DNA of 64,000 nt from Belliella buryatensis (GCF_900188245.1 NZ_FZOK01000013.1:81749-145748), one strand, 5' to 3'. Numbered from the stretch's first letter, positions 54,159 through 63,845 are shown. Translations and numbers: made by a program. The notes: generated from the letters alone by a model not told the origin.

Positions 54159-55445
54159 ATGGCATATTTGAATTTTAAAGCATTTACAAAAGAAGAATTT
54201 CTACCTAGTACCCGATTTACGATCAAATGGCTTTTCATTGCAATGATCATTGGTTTGTTGGCAGGTTCGGCGTCAGCAGGGTTTTTGGTGTCGCTTTCTT
54301 GGGTGACGGAATATAGAGAGTCTAATGTATGGATCATTGCCTTATTGCCTTTAGGAGGCTTGTTGATCGGATGGACTTATCATCAAATCGGGCAATCAGT
54401 GGTCAAAGGGAACAATCAGCTGTTGGAGGAATTTTACAATCCTCAACAAACTATTCCGCTTAGGATGGCTCCATTGGTTTTGTTTGGGACTTTGGCCACA
54501 CATCTATTCGGTGGTTCGGCTGGTCGAGAGGGGACAGCGGTGCAGATGGGTGGAGCGATAGCAGATCAGTTTACGAAGTGGTTTAAGCTCAAAAAAGAAG
54601 ACCGTAGAATATTGATAACCATTGGAGTGGCAGCTGGTTTTGCTTCTGTTTTTGGGACACCTTTGGCAGGTGCAGTTTTTGCTTTGGAATGGTTGATTGT
54701 AGGGAGGATTCGCTATGAATCTATTTTGCCCGCATTTATAGGTGCTTATGTAGCTGATTATGCATGTGCTGAGTTTTGGCAAGTTCACCATACCCAATAT
54801 GCAATACCTATTGTACCTCCTGTAGATTTGGTCAATTTACTTTGGATCATTCCTGCGGGGATATGCTTTGGTTTGGCGGGGAGGTTGTTTGCCAATGCGA
54901 CCCATTTATGGACTGACATTTTCAAGAAACACATCAAATACCCACCACTGAGACCTGTTGTAGGGGGGGCAATAGTGGCTCTCCTAGTGCTCGCGATGGG
55001 TACTACAAAATATATAGGTTTGGGTGTACCTACAATTGTAGATGCTTTTTCAGAGGATTTGCCATGGTATGATTTCTTGGCAAAGATTGGGATGACTTCA
55101 TTGACACTTGGGGCTGGGTTCAAGGGAGGTGAGGTGACGCCATTATTCTACACTGGCGCGACTTTGGGCAATGCACTTGCTTTCTTGATTCCCTTGCCTG
55201 TTGCACTTTTGGCAGGAATGGGTTTTGTGGGTGTTTTCTCGGGAGCGACCAATACGCCACTTGCTTGTACGCTGATGGGTATAGAGCTTTTTGGTGCTGA
55301 GTCAGGAATTTTTATCGGAATAGCCTGTGTGACAGCTTATATTTTCAGCGGACATGCAGGGATTTATAATTCCCAAATCATCGGCTCGCCTAAGAGCAAG
55401 TTGAGGATGGGACAGAAAGGGAAGAAAATAGGGGAAAGAGGATGA
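54159..55445 (+). CDS. Fluoride/proton antiporter of the CLC-F type
   Basis: 428 aa with about ten to eleven membrane helices. CLC signatures: GGSAGREGTAVQMGG (GREGT, with Glu gate), GFASVFGTPLAGAVFALE, and GFVGVFSGATNTPLACTLMGIELFG. The start of helix D reads VVKGNNQLLEEF rather than the GSGIP of chloride-type CLCs; this change is typical of fluoride-exporting CLC-F proteins. With the fluoride riboswitch in its leader, fluoride export is the best call. No CBS domains. Confidence 0.92.
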   Translation: MAYLNFKAFTKEEFLPSTRFTIKWLFIAMIIGLLAGSASAGFLVSLSWVTEYRESNVWIIALLPLGGLLIGWTYHQIGQSVVKGNNQLLEEFYNPQQTIPLRMAPLVLFGTLATHLFGGSAGREGTAVQMGGAIADQFTKWFKLKKEDRRILITIGVAAGFASVFGTPLAGAVFALEWLIVGRIRYESILPAFIGAYVADYACAEFWQVHHTQYAIPIVPPVDLVNLLWIIPAGICFGLAGRLFANATHLWTDIFKKHIKYPPLRPVVGGAIVALLVLAMGTTKYIGLGVPTIVDAFSEDLPWYDFLAKIGMTSLTLGAGFKGGEVTPLFYTGATLGNALAFLIPLPVALLAGMGFVGVFSGATNTPLACTLMGIELFGAESGIFIGIACVTAYIFSGHAGIYNSQIIGSPKSKLRMGQKGKKIGERG

Positions 55446-55879
55446 ATTCGGAAGGATGAAGGGTGAAGGGGGAAGAGGGAAGTTTAAGACATAAGACATA
55501 AGACACAAGAAACAAGAAATAAGATTTGAAAAATAGTAGAGACTGGTTTATTTGGACATTTTCGTAGTAATGGAATGAAGCAGTATGGTAGATCATGAAT
55601 GAGCGTAAAAGATCTAGACCCGAGAGCATTTATTCAAAATCGGAATAAATAGGATTTATTTTAAAGTATTTATCACCCTGTCCTTTTGACTGGGAGGTAG
55701 AATGTGTAAATTTGTACCATGTAAAAGGTCAATGCTTAAAATACAGAGTGAGCTGTAATTTTTTTAAATGGGAAATTTCCCAACACCCAGCCTAGCCCAT
55801 ACCACTGAATCAAAATCATTCAGTCTATTGTATTTGAATTCAGTGCCCGTTTTGAAATAAAATCGAGTAACAAAAATAT
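55446..55879. other. 434-bp intergenic region
   Basis: No credible gene. The first part is purine-rich (GAAGGATGAAGGGTGAAGGG) and holds the degenerate tandem repeat at 55485-55524. I see nothing else supportable. Confidence 0.5.
55485..55524. repeat. Degenerate short tandem repeat (AAGACATAAGACAT type)
   Basis: The heptamer AAGACAT and its variants run in tandem (AAGACATAAGACATAAGACA, then CAAGAAACAAGAAATAAG). Such strings recur between Bacteroidota genes. Confidence 0.5.
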
Positions 55880-56923
55880 ATGAGTTTAGAATCAGAAATC
55901 CAGCAAGAACAGTCCAATTCATTTCAAAACAAGGTGCTTTTAGTTTCCTTTGAAAAACAAGCAGCCCTCGCAAAAAAGCTAGAAAAAGTGGCAGCTGTGG
56001 TTGGTCAGTTTGTGGTGGATCAAGTATCAGCAGATAGGACATTTAATTTTGTGACACTGAAATCTGCCATAGAAAAAGCTAAGGAAGAAGGTTACAACAT
56101 AGTCATAGCCGTAGATCCAGAAGAGGACAGAATTACACTTGTGGTCAAGAAGGGTATTGCAGGAGCTTTCATGTTGCTCAATGTACATCAAGTGGCAGCA
56201 GTGCTTTTGCAGGAATGGATCAAGTCGGGGAAGTTTGAGCACATGCACTTACTCAAATCGATTTTGATGTCGGATTTACTTGATGTAGTGGCTCGCAAAG
56301 GAAGAGTAGAGACCATTGATCAAGTGATCGAAGCAGGTGAATTGAGAGGGGCATTCAAACACATCAATGCGGCACTAGCAGACCATCCGGTGGCTGCTTT
56401 TAATATTGACCAACAAATCATCCATTCGGATTTAAGTTTTGAGGAGATTGTGATCCAATTGGCTAGTTTGGAAGGAGAGCAAGGTGCTCGAGAGAAAACA
56501 ATTTATGACGCGCTCCTTGAAGTGTATTTTTATAATGGATTCTATAAGGAAAAGGCGGTAGCTTTAGATTTGAGTATTGATACCCATAAAAAGCAACTCA
56601 GTAAGTTTTTGTCAGAAGTTAGGCGAAGCCCAAAATTTTTAGAAGAAATATTTTCTGTCAGTGCCGTAACAGATTTTAATAAGGGGACCAAGAAAAATAT
56701 CCTAACGGATAAAATTTACGATCACCCTATCAAGGGTATCAATATCTTGAAAATAGAAACGGTAGAAGGCGTGAGTATCACGTTGGTTCCTACCGAGGAC
56801 AAGTTGACTTATTATATATCTGTGAGGGAATCTGTCAATTCACCGGAAAGATTCGAGATGGCCAATAAGGCTTTAGATCAAGAAATCTTTAAATTGGTTT
56901 CTTTTCTAAACAGGCAAATCTAA
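55880..56923 (+). CDS. Unrecognised cytoplasmic protein, 347 aa
   Basis: 347 aa. No signal peptide or membrane span. The sequence is helical and charged, with several aliphatic strands in the first 130 residues (YNIVIAVDPEEDRITLVVKKG) and at the C-terminus (INILKIETVEGVSITLVP... YYISVRES). No known domain motif. I considered a nucleoid-associated (NA37-like) role but could not support it. It stands between the CLC-F gene and a methyltransferase and has its own terminator. Confidence 0.75.
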   Translation: MSLESEIQQEQSNSFQNKVLLVSFEKQAALAKKLEKVAAVVGQFVVDQVSADRTFNFVTLKSAIEKAKEEGYNIVIAVDPEEDRITLVVKKGIAGAFMLLNVHQVAAVLLQEWIKSGKFEHMHLLKSILMSDLLDVVARKGRVETIDQVIEAGELRGAFKHINAALADHPVAAFNIDQQIIHSDLSFEEIVIQLASLEGEQGAREKTIYDALLEVYFYNGFYKEKAVALDLSIDTHKKQLSKFLSEVRRSPKFLEEIFSVSAVTDFNKGTKKNILTDKIYDHPIKGINILKIETVEGVSITLVPTEDKLTYYISVRESVNSPERFEMANKALDQEIFKLVSFLNRQI

Positions 56924-56942
56924 GCCTCATTAGAATTCAATT

Positions 56943-57006
56943 CCTTCCAAACAATAGGTCAAGCACTTTCGGCTAATCAATTGGTTTGGAAGGGGTTTTG
57001 TTTTTG
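56943..57006 (+). terminator. Terminator after the 347-aa protein gene
   Basis: A 10-bp stem CCTTCCAAAC / GTTTGGAAGG with a 31-nt loop, followed by TTTTGTTTTTG. Confidence 0.85.
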
Positions 57007-57043
57007 ATTAAGAAAAGACACAACAGAATTCAGGTTTGCTGGA

Positions 57044-57670
57044 TTACTTTTCAAATACACAGACTCTTTTTTGATCAGTAAAGATCAGCTTGATCCCAAA
57101 TTGATCAGCTATCCAAATCATTGTATTCAATGAATAAAAGACCACATGAGTAGGGTCTTTGACGTAATACCAATCAGGAAAGTGATCTATTCCTTGATGC
57201 ATGTCTGTCATGATAGAAAGCAGCCCACCCTTTTCGAGTAAGTCGAGTATCTTCACCATCTCTTTTTGAGGATCATGAAAGTGTTCTAGACATTCGGTAG
57301 CAAAAATCAAATTATATTTTTCATTTTTAATCCCTTTGGGAAAGAAAAAAGGATCATAATTATCACAGGAGATTTGATAAGGTTGAAGGATATAATTGAT
57401 AGCCGGGCCTGGACCGCAACCAAAATCCAATGCTTGGAGATTTGGCAGTAAATGGGTCTTGATAGGATCAATGGCTCTTTTCAAAAATGAAACATATCCA
57501 TCATGCTGAGGACCATTTTGATGCAGTTGATAATGTTTTTTCTCTCCTAGTCCAGTAAAGGACGCTTTTGGCGCTCTGAAGATTAGATCACATGCCGAAC
57601 AGTGCGTAAATTCTCCTTTGAACTCAAAGTCATGACTAGGGGATAAACAAAGTGGGCAGTTATGAAACAT
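57044..57670 (-). CDS. Class I SAM methyltransferase with N-terminal zinc ribbon
   Basis: 208 aa. The N-terminus has four cysteines (CPLC and CSAC, residues about 5-30) that should bind zinc. A SAM-binding motif (ALDFGCGPGPAINYIL, about residue 83) and an acidic loop (FATECLEHFHDP) follow, as in methyltransferase type 23. The substrate is not recognisable. Single gene. Confidence 0.9.
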   Translation of the reverse strand: MFHNCPLCLSPSHDFEFKGEFTHCSACDLIFRAPKASFTGLGEKKHYQLHQNGPQHDGYVSFLKRAIDPIKTHLLPNLQALDFGCGPGPAINYILQPYQISCDNYDPFFFPKGIKNEKYNLIFATECLEHFHDPQKEMVKILDLLEKGGLLSIMTDMHQGIDHFPDWYYVKDPTHVVFYSLNTMIWIADQFGIKLIFTDQKRVCVFEK

Positions 57671-57902
57671 TTTCTAAAATTGAACAAAAATAATTTCACA
57701 TCAGTAGTATTCCTAAGAACAAATTGTCTTTTGCTTCTAAAAAGAGTAGCTTTGCAACTTCTTTTCACCAAATCACAAGCCTAAGGAATGACTTGTACTC
57801 CACCCTGAAACATATTTTTCATGTTAGATCACCCCTTTTCAATTGATTAGGAGGGTGATTATGTACCTTTTATTTACCTCTTCCTATTAAATTTATTATA
57901 GT

Positions 57903-59441
57903 ATGGCACAGATGTTTTATCGCCTGTTTAAACCTACGCAGGCAAATCTGAAAGATGAAGTATTATCCGGTTTGACTGTAGCCTTGGCCTTGGTGCCTGA
58001 AGCAGTTGCATTTTCATTGATAGCGGGAGTGAGCCCGCTGATTGGCTTATATACTGCATTTATTATTGGTTTGATTACCTCAATTTTAGGAGGTAGACCA
58101 GGAATGATCTCAGGAGCTACCGGCGCGATTGCTGTGGTCGTTGTAGCTTTGGTAGCTACACATGGCGTAGAATATCTTTTTGCTGCTGTGGTATTGATGG
58201 GCTTGATCCAAATTCTGGTTGGAGTCCTGAAACTTGGGAAATTGATCAGATTGGTTCCACATCCTGTGATGTTTGGGTTTGTAAATGGCCTTGCGATCGT
58301 AATTGGAATGGCTCAGTTTGATCAGTTTAAGTTTACTACAGTGGAAGGCACTGTAGAATGGATGACTGGAAACCCACTATATATAATGATTGGCCTGGTG
58401 GCTTTGACCATGGTCATCATTAAGTTCTTACCAAAATTGACCACCGCAGTGCCATCTGCTTTGGTAGCGATCTTGACAATCTCGTTGATTGTGATTTTTG
58501 GTGGGGTTGATACCCGTACTGTTGGTGATTTGGCTTCCATTAGTGGAGTGCTGCCAGAGTTTCACCTACCTGTTGTTCCAATGAACTGGGAGACTTTGAT
58601 GATCATTTTGCCTTACTCTGCGATTATGGCAGGGGTAGGCTTGATTGAGAGCTTGCTGACATTGACCTTGATAGATGAAATCACTGAGACTAGGGGGCAT
58701 GGTAATAAAGAATGCGTGGCACAGGGTGTCGCTAATTTGACTACAGGCTTCTTCGGAGGTATGGGGGGTTGCGCCATGATCGGTCAGTCCTTGATCAACG
58801 TCAATGCTGGTGGTAGAAATAGAATTTCTGGAATTGTAGCCTCAGTTGGGCTTTTGGTTTTTATCCTTTTCCTATCGACTTATATTGAGATGGTGCCGAT
58901 GGCTGCTTTGGTAGGTTTGATGTTTATGGTTGCTATTGGTACTTTTGAATGGGCGTCTTTGAAGGTTTTCAGAAAAGTGCCTTTTCATGATGTATTGGTG
59001 ATGGTGACGGTGACCTTGGTAACGGTATTCTTACATAACCTAGCTTTGGCTGTGTTGATTGGTGTGATTATTTCTGCTTTGGTATTTGCTTGGGAAAATG
59101 CGAAAATGATCCGAACCAGAAAAAAAATTGATGCAAATGGTGTGAAGCACTATGAGGTATATGGCCCCTTGTTTTTTGCTTCAGCATTGACATTTGGGCA
59201 AAAGTTTGATCCAATCAATGACCCAGATGAAATTGTGATAGATTTTGCTGAAAGCAGGATTGTAGATCATTCGGGAATTGACGCCATCCACAAGGTGACA
59301 GAGCGATATGAGAAATTGGGAAAGACGGTTTATATCCGCCACCTCAATACTTCCAGCAAGGTGCTCCTATCTAAGGCTGAGAAAATCATCCATGTCAATT
59401 ATACAGCTGATGATCCTAGTTTTAAGATAGTCACAGATTGA
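57903..59441 (+). CDS. SulP-family anion transporter
   Basis: 512 aa with about 12-14 membrane helices and a C-terminal STAS domain (about 400-512; VIDFAESRIVDHSGIDAI). The start reads LSGLTVALALVPEAVAFSLIAG, the SulP signature, followed by ISGATGAIAVVV. Bacterial members carry sulfate or bicarbonate; the closest substrate cannot be told by eye. No carbonic anhydrase gene adjoins. ATG at 57903. Confidence 0.93.
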   Translation: MAQMFYRLFKPTQANLKDEVLSGLTVALALVPEAVAFSLIAGVSPLIGLYTAFIIGLITSILGGRPGMISGATGAIAVVVVALVATHGVEYLFAAVVLMGLIQILVGVLKLGKLIRLVPHPVMFGFVNGLAIVIGMAQFDQFKFTTVEGTVEWMTGNPLYIMIGLVALTMVIIKFLPKLTTAVPSALVAILTISLIVIFGGVDTRTVGDLASISGVLPEFHLPVVPMNWETLMIILPYSAIMAGVGLIESLLTLTLIDEITETRGHGNKECVAQGVANLTTGFFGGMGGCAMIGQSLINVNAGGRNRISGIVASVGLLVFILFLSTYIEMVPMAALVGLMFMVAIGTFEWASLKVFRKVPFHDVLVMVTVTLVTVFLHNLALAVLIGVIISALVFAWENAKMIRTRKKIDANGVKHYEVYGPLFFASALTFGQKFDPINDPDEIVIDFAESRIVDHSGIDAIHKVTERYEKLGKTVYIRHLNTSSKVLLSKAEKIIHVNYTADDPSFKIVTD

Positions 59442-59505
59442 TGACAAAAATCGGTATAATGCCGATTTATGAAAAAAATAAGAGTACCCGCAAGGTTGCA
59501 GAAGA

Positions 59506-59543
59506 CAAAAAAGGCCCACGATTTTAGTCGTTGGCTTTTTTTG
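59506..59543 (+). terminator. Terminator of the SulP gene
   Basis: Stem AGGCCCACGA / TCGTTGGCTT (one mismatch) with a 6-7 nt loop, flanked by A and T runs. Confidence 0.8.
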
Positions 59544-59795
59544 TTTAGAGGTCTTTCTGGTTATTGCAAAAAGTTTTTTTCTAATTCGGATTTTTGATTT
59601 CAAGGTAAGGAACTCCTCAGAAATGATGGTGAACAGCTGGCTAGACAATGTCAACTAAATTAATTTCAAAAAGGGTGTTTTTTAAATGATCTCCTGATCA
59701 ATAAGTTTTTTAACGTAAGATTTGAGTTTAAGCAATATTTACTTAGTTTAGAAAATTCCTTTTCACGAAGGATGTGGGATTAATTTGATAAAAAG

Positions 59796-59822
59796 GGCCG
59801 GAGATTTTCTCTGGTTTTTTTT
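59796..59822 (+). terminator. Terminator or attenuator before the response regulator gene
   Basis: A 6-bp stem CCGGAG / CTCTGG (one G-U) with an ATTTT loop and T8 after it. Either it ends a short transcript that starts after 59543, or it is an attenuator in the leader of the gene at 59904. Confidence 0.75.
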
Positions 59823-59903
59823 AATATCGAGGATTTGTGTATTTTTATTATCCTGAACAAGTAAAAATTACTTTTCATCATAGAAGATAACTTTTATTAT
59901 CAA

Positions 59904-60656
59904 ATGCAAATTCAGAACCATTCAAAGAAATCAAGGATTTTAATTGTAGAAGACGAGTTGGTCATTGCGGAGGATTTGAAGGACATATTGGAAGATCTTG
60001 GCTATGAGGTTTGCGGTATTGCCATCAGTGCAAGAGAAGCTTTGGCTATGATTGAGGAGCACAACCCTGATTTGGCTTTATTGGATATTCAGATCAAAGG
60101 CGGTAAAGATGGGATAGAGCTTGCTGCGGATATCAATGCAGACTATCATATGCCATTTATCATCGTGTCCTCTTATTCAGATCTACAGACACTTGAAAGA
60201 GCAAAAGGTGTTCATCCATATGGGTATCTTGTCAAGCCATATAATGAGCGGGAGATTTTTGCAGGCATAGAAATGGCTTTGGCTAATTACGCGAAGGAAC
60301 AAGAGAGAAAAGAGCAGTCAGATAAATCGGAAGACTTTGTTTTGAAGGATAGCCTTTTTATCCGAACTAATGGGATGCTTGTCAAGCTCAAGCTCAGGGA
60401 TATCATTTATTTTGAGGCGGATGCGAATTATACCCAAGTCTATACGAGGGATAAGAAATATGTAATCAGGTCTATTTTGAAAGAACTGGAAGGTAAACTG
60501 GATCCAAATCGATTTGCGAGGGTTCATAAATCATTTTTGATGAATTTGGAAGAAATTGAAAGTATTCAGGCTGATGCTGTTCAGATTGCAGGCAAAGAAA
60601 TCCCAATTAGCAGAAATCAATATAGTTGGTTGCTACATCAGATCAAGATGTTATAG
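59904..60656 (+). CDS. LytTR-type response regulator
   Basis: 250 aa. Receiver domain (1-125) with acidic pocket E16/D17, phospho-acceptor D61 (LALLDIQIKGG) and the later Lys in YLVKPYN. The C-terminal LytTR DNA-binding domain (about 150-250) shows the FEADANYTQVYT and FARVHKSFLMNL motifs. The likely partner is the TPR histidine kinase at 61326, which is of the HisKA_2 type usually found with LytTR regulators. Confidence 0.95.
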   Translation: MQIQNHSKKSRILIVEDELVIAEDLKDILEDLGYEVCGIAISAREALAMIEEHNPDLALLDIQIKGGKDGIELAADINADYHMPFIIVSSYSDLQTLERAKGVHPYGYLVKPYNEREIFAGIEMALANYAKEQERKEQSDKSEDFVLKDSLFIRTNGMLVKLKLRDIIYFEADANYTQVYTRDKKYVIRSILKELEGKLDPNRFARVHKSFLMNLEEIESIQADAVQIAGKEIPISRNQYSWLLHQIKML

Positions 60657-60785
60657 TTTGCTTCTTTGCTATATTTATGCATTTGTTACACTATTTTTTG
60701 GTCTTGTTACCAAGTGAAATCAGTTGCGTGCTGATTGTCAGTAGATTCATTTAAAATTTTTGAACAACCAAAAACAAAATGAATC

Positions 60786-61208
60786 ATGAAAAAATCAATC
60801 ACAGTACTCGCCAGCTTTTTTTTAGTAGTATTTGCAAGTTTTGCACAAGTTGAATCCCTTGTAGCCATCAATGCCGCTAAAAATTCTAAAAATGTAGAAT
60901 TAAGAGCAATAGAGCTTCCAGCTTTTATAGGTGGCCAGGATGCCATGACTACTTATATACAGGAGGAGATAGCCTATCCAGCATTAGCTTTTAGACAGGG
61001 TGTAGAGGGTGTGGTTTTGGTTAATTTTAGAATTACCAAAGAAGGGAAGATCATCAAGCCCTACATTTCTCAAGGAGTTCATCCTGCATTGGATGAAGAA
61101 GCCCTAAGAATAGTATCAGAGATGCCAAAGTGGACACCTGCACTTCAGAATGGTACGCCTAGAGAAGTTGCTTATCAGCTCCCTATTAGATTTGAGTTAA
61201 ACGATTAA
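60786..61208 (+). CDS. Energy transducer TonB C-terminal-domain protein
   Basis: 140 aa. Signal peptide (1-~20, ending FAQ), then a TonB_C domain: LPAFIGGQDAMTTYIQEEIAYPALAFRQG and VNFRITKEGKIIKPYI. It lacks a proline-rich linker and an N-terminal membrane anchor, so it is not a full TonB. It sits between the response regulator and the kinase. Role unknown. Confidence 0.9.
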   Translation: MKKSITVLASFFLVVFASFAQVESLVAINAAKNSKNVELRAIELPAFIGGQDAMTTYIQEEIAYPALAFRQGVEGVVLVNFRITKEGKIIKPYISQGVHPALDEEALRIVSEMPKWTPALQNGTPREVAYQLPIRFELND

Positions 61209-61230
61209 AGACTTTGCATAAGTAATCCAC

Positions 61231-61262
61231 TAACTGTCTTCTGGTTCAGGGGGCAGTTTTTT
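61231..61262 (+). terminator. Terminator after the TonB-C gene
   Basis: Stem AACTGTC / GGCAGTT (one G-U) with an 11-15 nt loop, then six T. Confidence 0.7.
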
Positions 61263-61325
61263 AATTATTTAAAATTTAACTAGCTTTAAAATGTTGAACT
61301 TTTGTCACTTATGACTTTGAATAAA

Positions 61326-63539
61326 ATGAAGAATCAAATAGTTTTTATAATGATTTTTGTCCTTTTTGGTGTTTTTGAAACTTCTGCACAAGTTCCCCAA
61401 TGGACACTCGACTCTCTGGTTTTATACGAGGAAAAATTAGCAAGCCATGTCAGTAAGGATCAGCTTGATGAAGGTAAAGCTGTGATCGCAAAAATAGAGG
61501 AAGAAGGTTCTAATAGTTTGGACCCTGTATTTTTTGATTTTTTTGAAAGGGCTATTGAAAACAAATCCTATCAAAGTCAAGATGCGCTTATGGCGGAGTT
61601 GCACAAAAGTTTGGGAATGCTGGAATACTTTCGTGGGAATATTCAAGCGGCGTTATCGGCTTTTTATAATGCTAGACTATACTACATCAAATCAGATGAG
61701 AAGAAAATGGCGGCAGGCATGGCGATGAATATTGGTGTGATGCAAGAGAAAATTGGTCAATATGACTCTGCAATCAGTAATTATAAATTAGCAGAGCCAG
61801 TTTTTAAGGAATTACAAGATGCCAAAGGGCTGAGTAATGTCTATGAAAATCTAGGGCTAGCGTATTATCAAGAAGATGATTTTGATTTAGCATTGCGTTA
61901 TTTTGAGCAGACAGATTCCTTGCTAAATACCTATCTGGACCCTAATGAAATCCGTTGGGTAGGTTTTTATATGAACAAACACCTATTACTCTTCAAAATG
62001 AATAGAGTAGAGGAGGGTTTGAAACTTTTATTGAAGGGTTTTCAAATAGCCGAAGCGAATAAAAATGATTATTACATCAGTAAGTTGGGAGAGATGATGG
62101 GTGAGGTCTATGAGCTGCGTGGCCAAACTGATAAGCAGTATGAAGCTTTGATGAAAAGTAAGGCGTTTTTTAAAGACAGCAAAAATCAGCAAGCTGTGGC
62201 TAATCTAAATTATAAATTGGGAGTCTATCATTATCAATATGGCGTCATGGATTCGGCGATGGTATATGTAGAAAAGAGTTTGGCTTATTTCAGGGAAAAT
62301 CAAATGGAATCCTCCATAGGAATGGTTCTGAATACCATGGGTAATATTGCTTTTATGCAAGAAGATTATGAAAAAGCTATACAGTATTACCAACAGACAG
62401 CTGCTTACTATAAAAATGAAAATACCCAGGCTTACGCTGGATTCCTTTTCAACATGGGTTATTCCCTGAATAAGGTGGGACAATCAGCCCGGGCTTTAGA
62501 ATACATGGAGCGAGCTTTGGCTATTAGAAAGCCTCTCAAGGATCTAGGCGGGATTAGGGATGCCTACCAAGGTATAGCAGAAGCACAAGAGGGACTGAGA
62601 GAATATGCTAAAGCCTATGAAGCTTTTAAATTGTTTCACATTTATCACGACTCAGTTTTCAATGAAGTAAAGAGTAGGCAGCTTGCGGAGTTGGAGACAG
62701 AGTATGAATCTGGAAAAAAGGATCAAGCGATAGCCGTATTGGAAAGTGAAAAAGAAATTCAAGCACTTTTATCTCAGAAACAAAAAGCACAGATCTCACT
62801 CAGTATAGGAGGGTTGATCTTATTTTTAGGATTGGCAGGTGTATTTTTCAGACAAGCCAAAATCAGAAAGCAGCACAATCATATTTTGGCTTTGAAAAAT
62901 GAAGAAATTGCCAAGCAGAATGATGAAAGAGAGCTTTTGCTCAAAGAGATTCATCACCGAGTGAAGAACAATCTTCAGATTATTTCCAGTTTGTTGAGTA
63001 TGCAAACTAGGGGGCTACAAGATGAAAAGGTCAAGGGAGCCATGAAGGAGAGTCAGAGTAGGGTCAAGACTATGGCTTTGATTCATGAGAAGCTCTATCA
63101 ATATGAAAACCTTTCTAAAATCAATATGCAGGAATATATGATTCAGTTGAGTGATTTTCTGACACAGACCTATCGATCAGACAAGCAGATCAATGTGATC
63201 GTGGAGGCATCGGAAATCAGTCTGGATATGGATATGGCGATCCCAATCGGCTTAATCACGAATGAACTGCTTTCTAATTCACTGAAGTATGCTTTTGAGG
63301 ATAGTGATTTTGGAGAGATTCACATCATTTTCAGTGAAATAGATCCTGGGAATTATAAGCTTCGAGTGGAGGATACAGGGAAGGGTTTGGATAATGATTT
63401 GGATATAGAAAAGTCCAAGTCCCTTGGCTTGAAGCTAGTAAGAACATTGACTCGTCAGATCAATGGACAACTCAAAATCAGTTCCAATCCAGGTGCCACT
63501 TTTGAGATTGAATTTAAAGAAGATGCTTTGGCTGCCTGA
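61326..63539 (+). CDS. TPR-repeat sensor histidine kinase (HisKA_2 type)
   Basis: 737 aa from the ATG at 61326, which gives a signal peptide (MKNQIVFIMIFVLFGVFETSAQ); ATG 61311 and TTG 61302 are alternatives. About eight tetratricopeptide repeats (residues ~70-430) form the sensor, then a short coiled coil, one membrane span (~500-520; ISLSIGGLILFLGLAGVFF), the HisKA_2 domain with EIHHRVKNNLQ (phospho-acceptor His at 543 or 544) and a HATPase domain (NELLSNSLKYAF; DTGKGL). TPR sensors before HisKA_2 kinases are typical of Bacteroidota. It likely partners with the LytTR regulator. Confidence 0.95.
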   Translation: MKNQIVFIMIFVLFGVFETSAQVPQWTLDSLVLYEEKLASHVSKDQLDEGKAVIAKIEEEGSNSLDPVFFDFFERAIENKSYQSQDALMAELHKSLGMLEYFRGNIQAALSAFYNARLYYIKSDEKKMAAGMAMNIGVMQEKIGQYDSAISNYKLAEPVFKELQDAKGLSNVYENLGLAYYQEDDFDLALRYFEQTDSLLNTYLDPNEIRWVGFYMNKHLLLFKMNRVEEGLKLLLKGFQIAEANKNDYYISKLGEMMGEVYELRGQTDKQYEALMKSKAFFKDSKNQQAVANLNYKLGVYHYQYGVMDSAMVYVEKSLAYFRENQMESSIGMVLNTMGNIAFMQEDYEKAIQYYQQTAAYYKNENTQAYAGFLFNMGYSLNKVGQSARALEYMERALAIRKPLKDLGGIRDAYQGIAEAQEGLREYAKAYEAFKLFHIYHDSVFNEVKSRQLAELETEYESGKKDQAIAVLESEKEIQALLSQKQKAQISLSIGGLILFLGLAGVFFRQAKIRKQHNHILALKNEEIAKQNDERELLLKEIHHRVKNNLQIISSLLSMQTRGLQDEKVKGAMKESQSRVKTMALIHEKLYQYENLSKINMQEYMIQLSDFLTQTYRSDKQINVIVEASEISLDMDMAIPIGLITNELLSNSLKYAFEDSDFGEIHIIFSEIDPGNYKLRVEDTGKGLDNDLDIEKSKSLGLKLVRTLTRQINGQLKISSNPGATFEIEFKEDALAA

Positions 63540-63669
63540 TATGGGTATTTCGATTATGTAGAACTGGTGTTGCTTTTCTGTTATAAAAAATTAGTAGCTA
63601 CTCAACATGCTAAAAACCAAAGGGGTTGGTTGAAGATATAAAATTGTTGCGCAATAATATCTCTCTATA

Positions 63670-63700
63670 CTTGCTTTGAATATAAATTCACCTTACTTTT
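63670..63700 (+). promoter_or_regulatory. Promoter of initiator tRNA
   Basis: TTG at 63670-63672, 20 nt, TACTTTTG at 63693-63700: a full consensus match, about 67 bp before the tRNA. Confidence 0.75.
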
Positions 63701-63767
63701 GTACCACAATATCAGCAAATGGCTGATTTAATCATGAAACAAGCGGTTTTACACCGTCAAAATATAT

Positions 63768-63840
<73 letters not shown>

Positions 63841-63845
63841 CTACG

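Larger units (their letters stand above)
59442..59903. other. 462-bp intergenic region with two terminators and a possible RNA
   Basis: An AAATCGG/CCGATTT hairpin near 59448, a terminator at 59506-59543, a gene-free stretch of about 250 nt, then another terminator at 59796-59822, 80 nt before the response-regulator gene. The DNA between the two terminators has no credible reading frame. A short noncoding RNA or a leader/attenuator are possible. Confidence 0.5.

Noticed and set aside
54504..55123. Antisense frames inside the CLC-F gene
   Set aside because: Shadows of a gene with complete CLC motifs.
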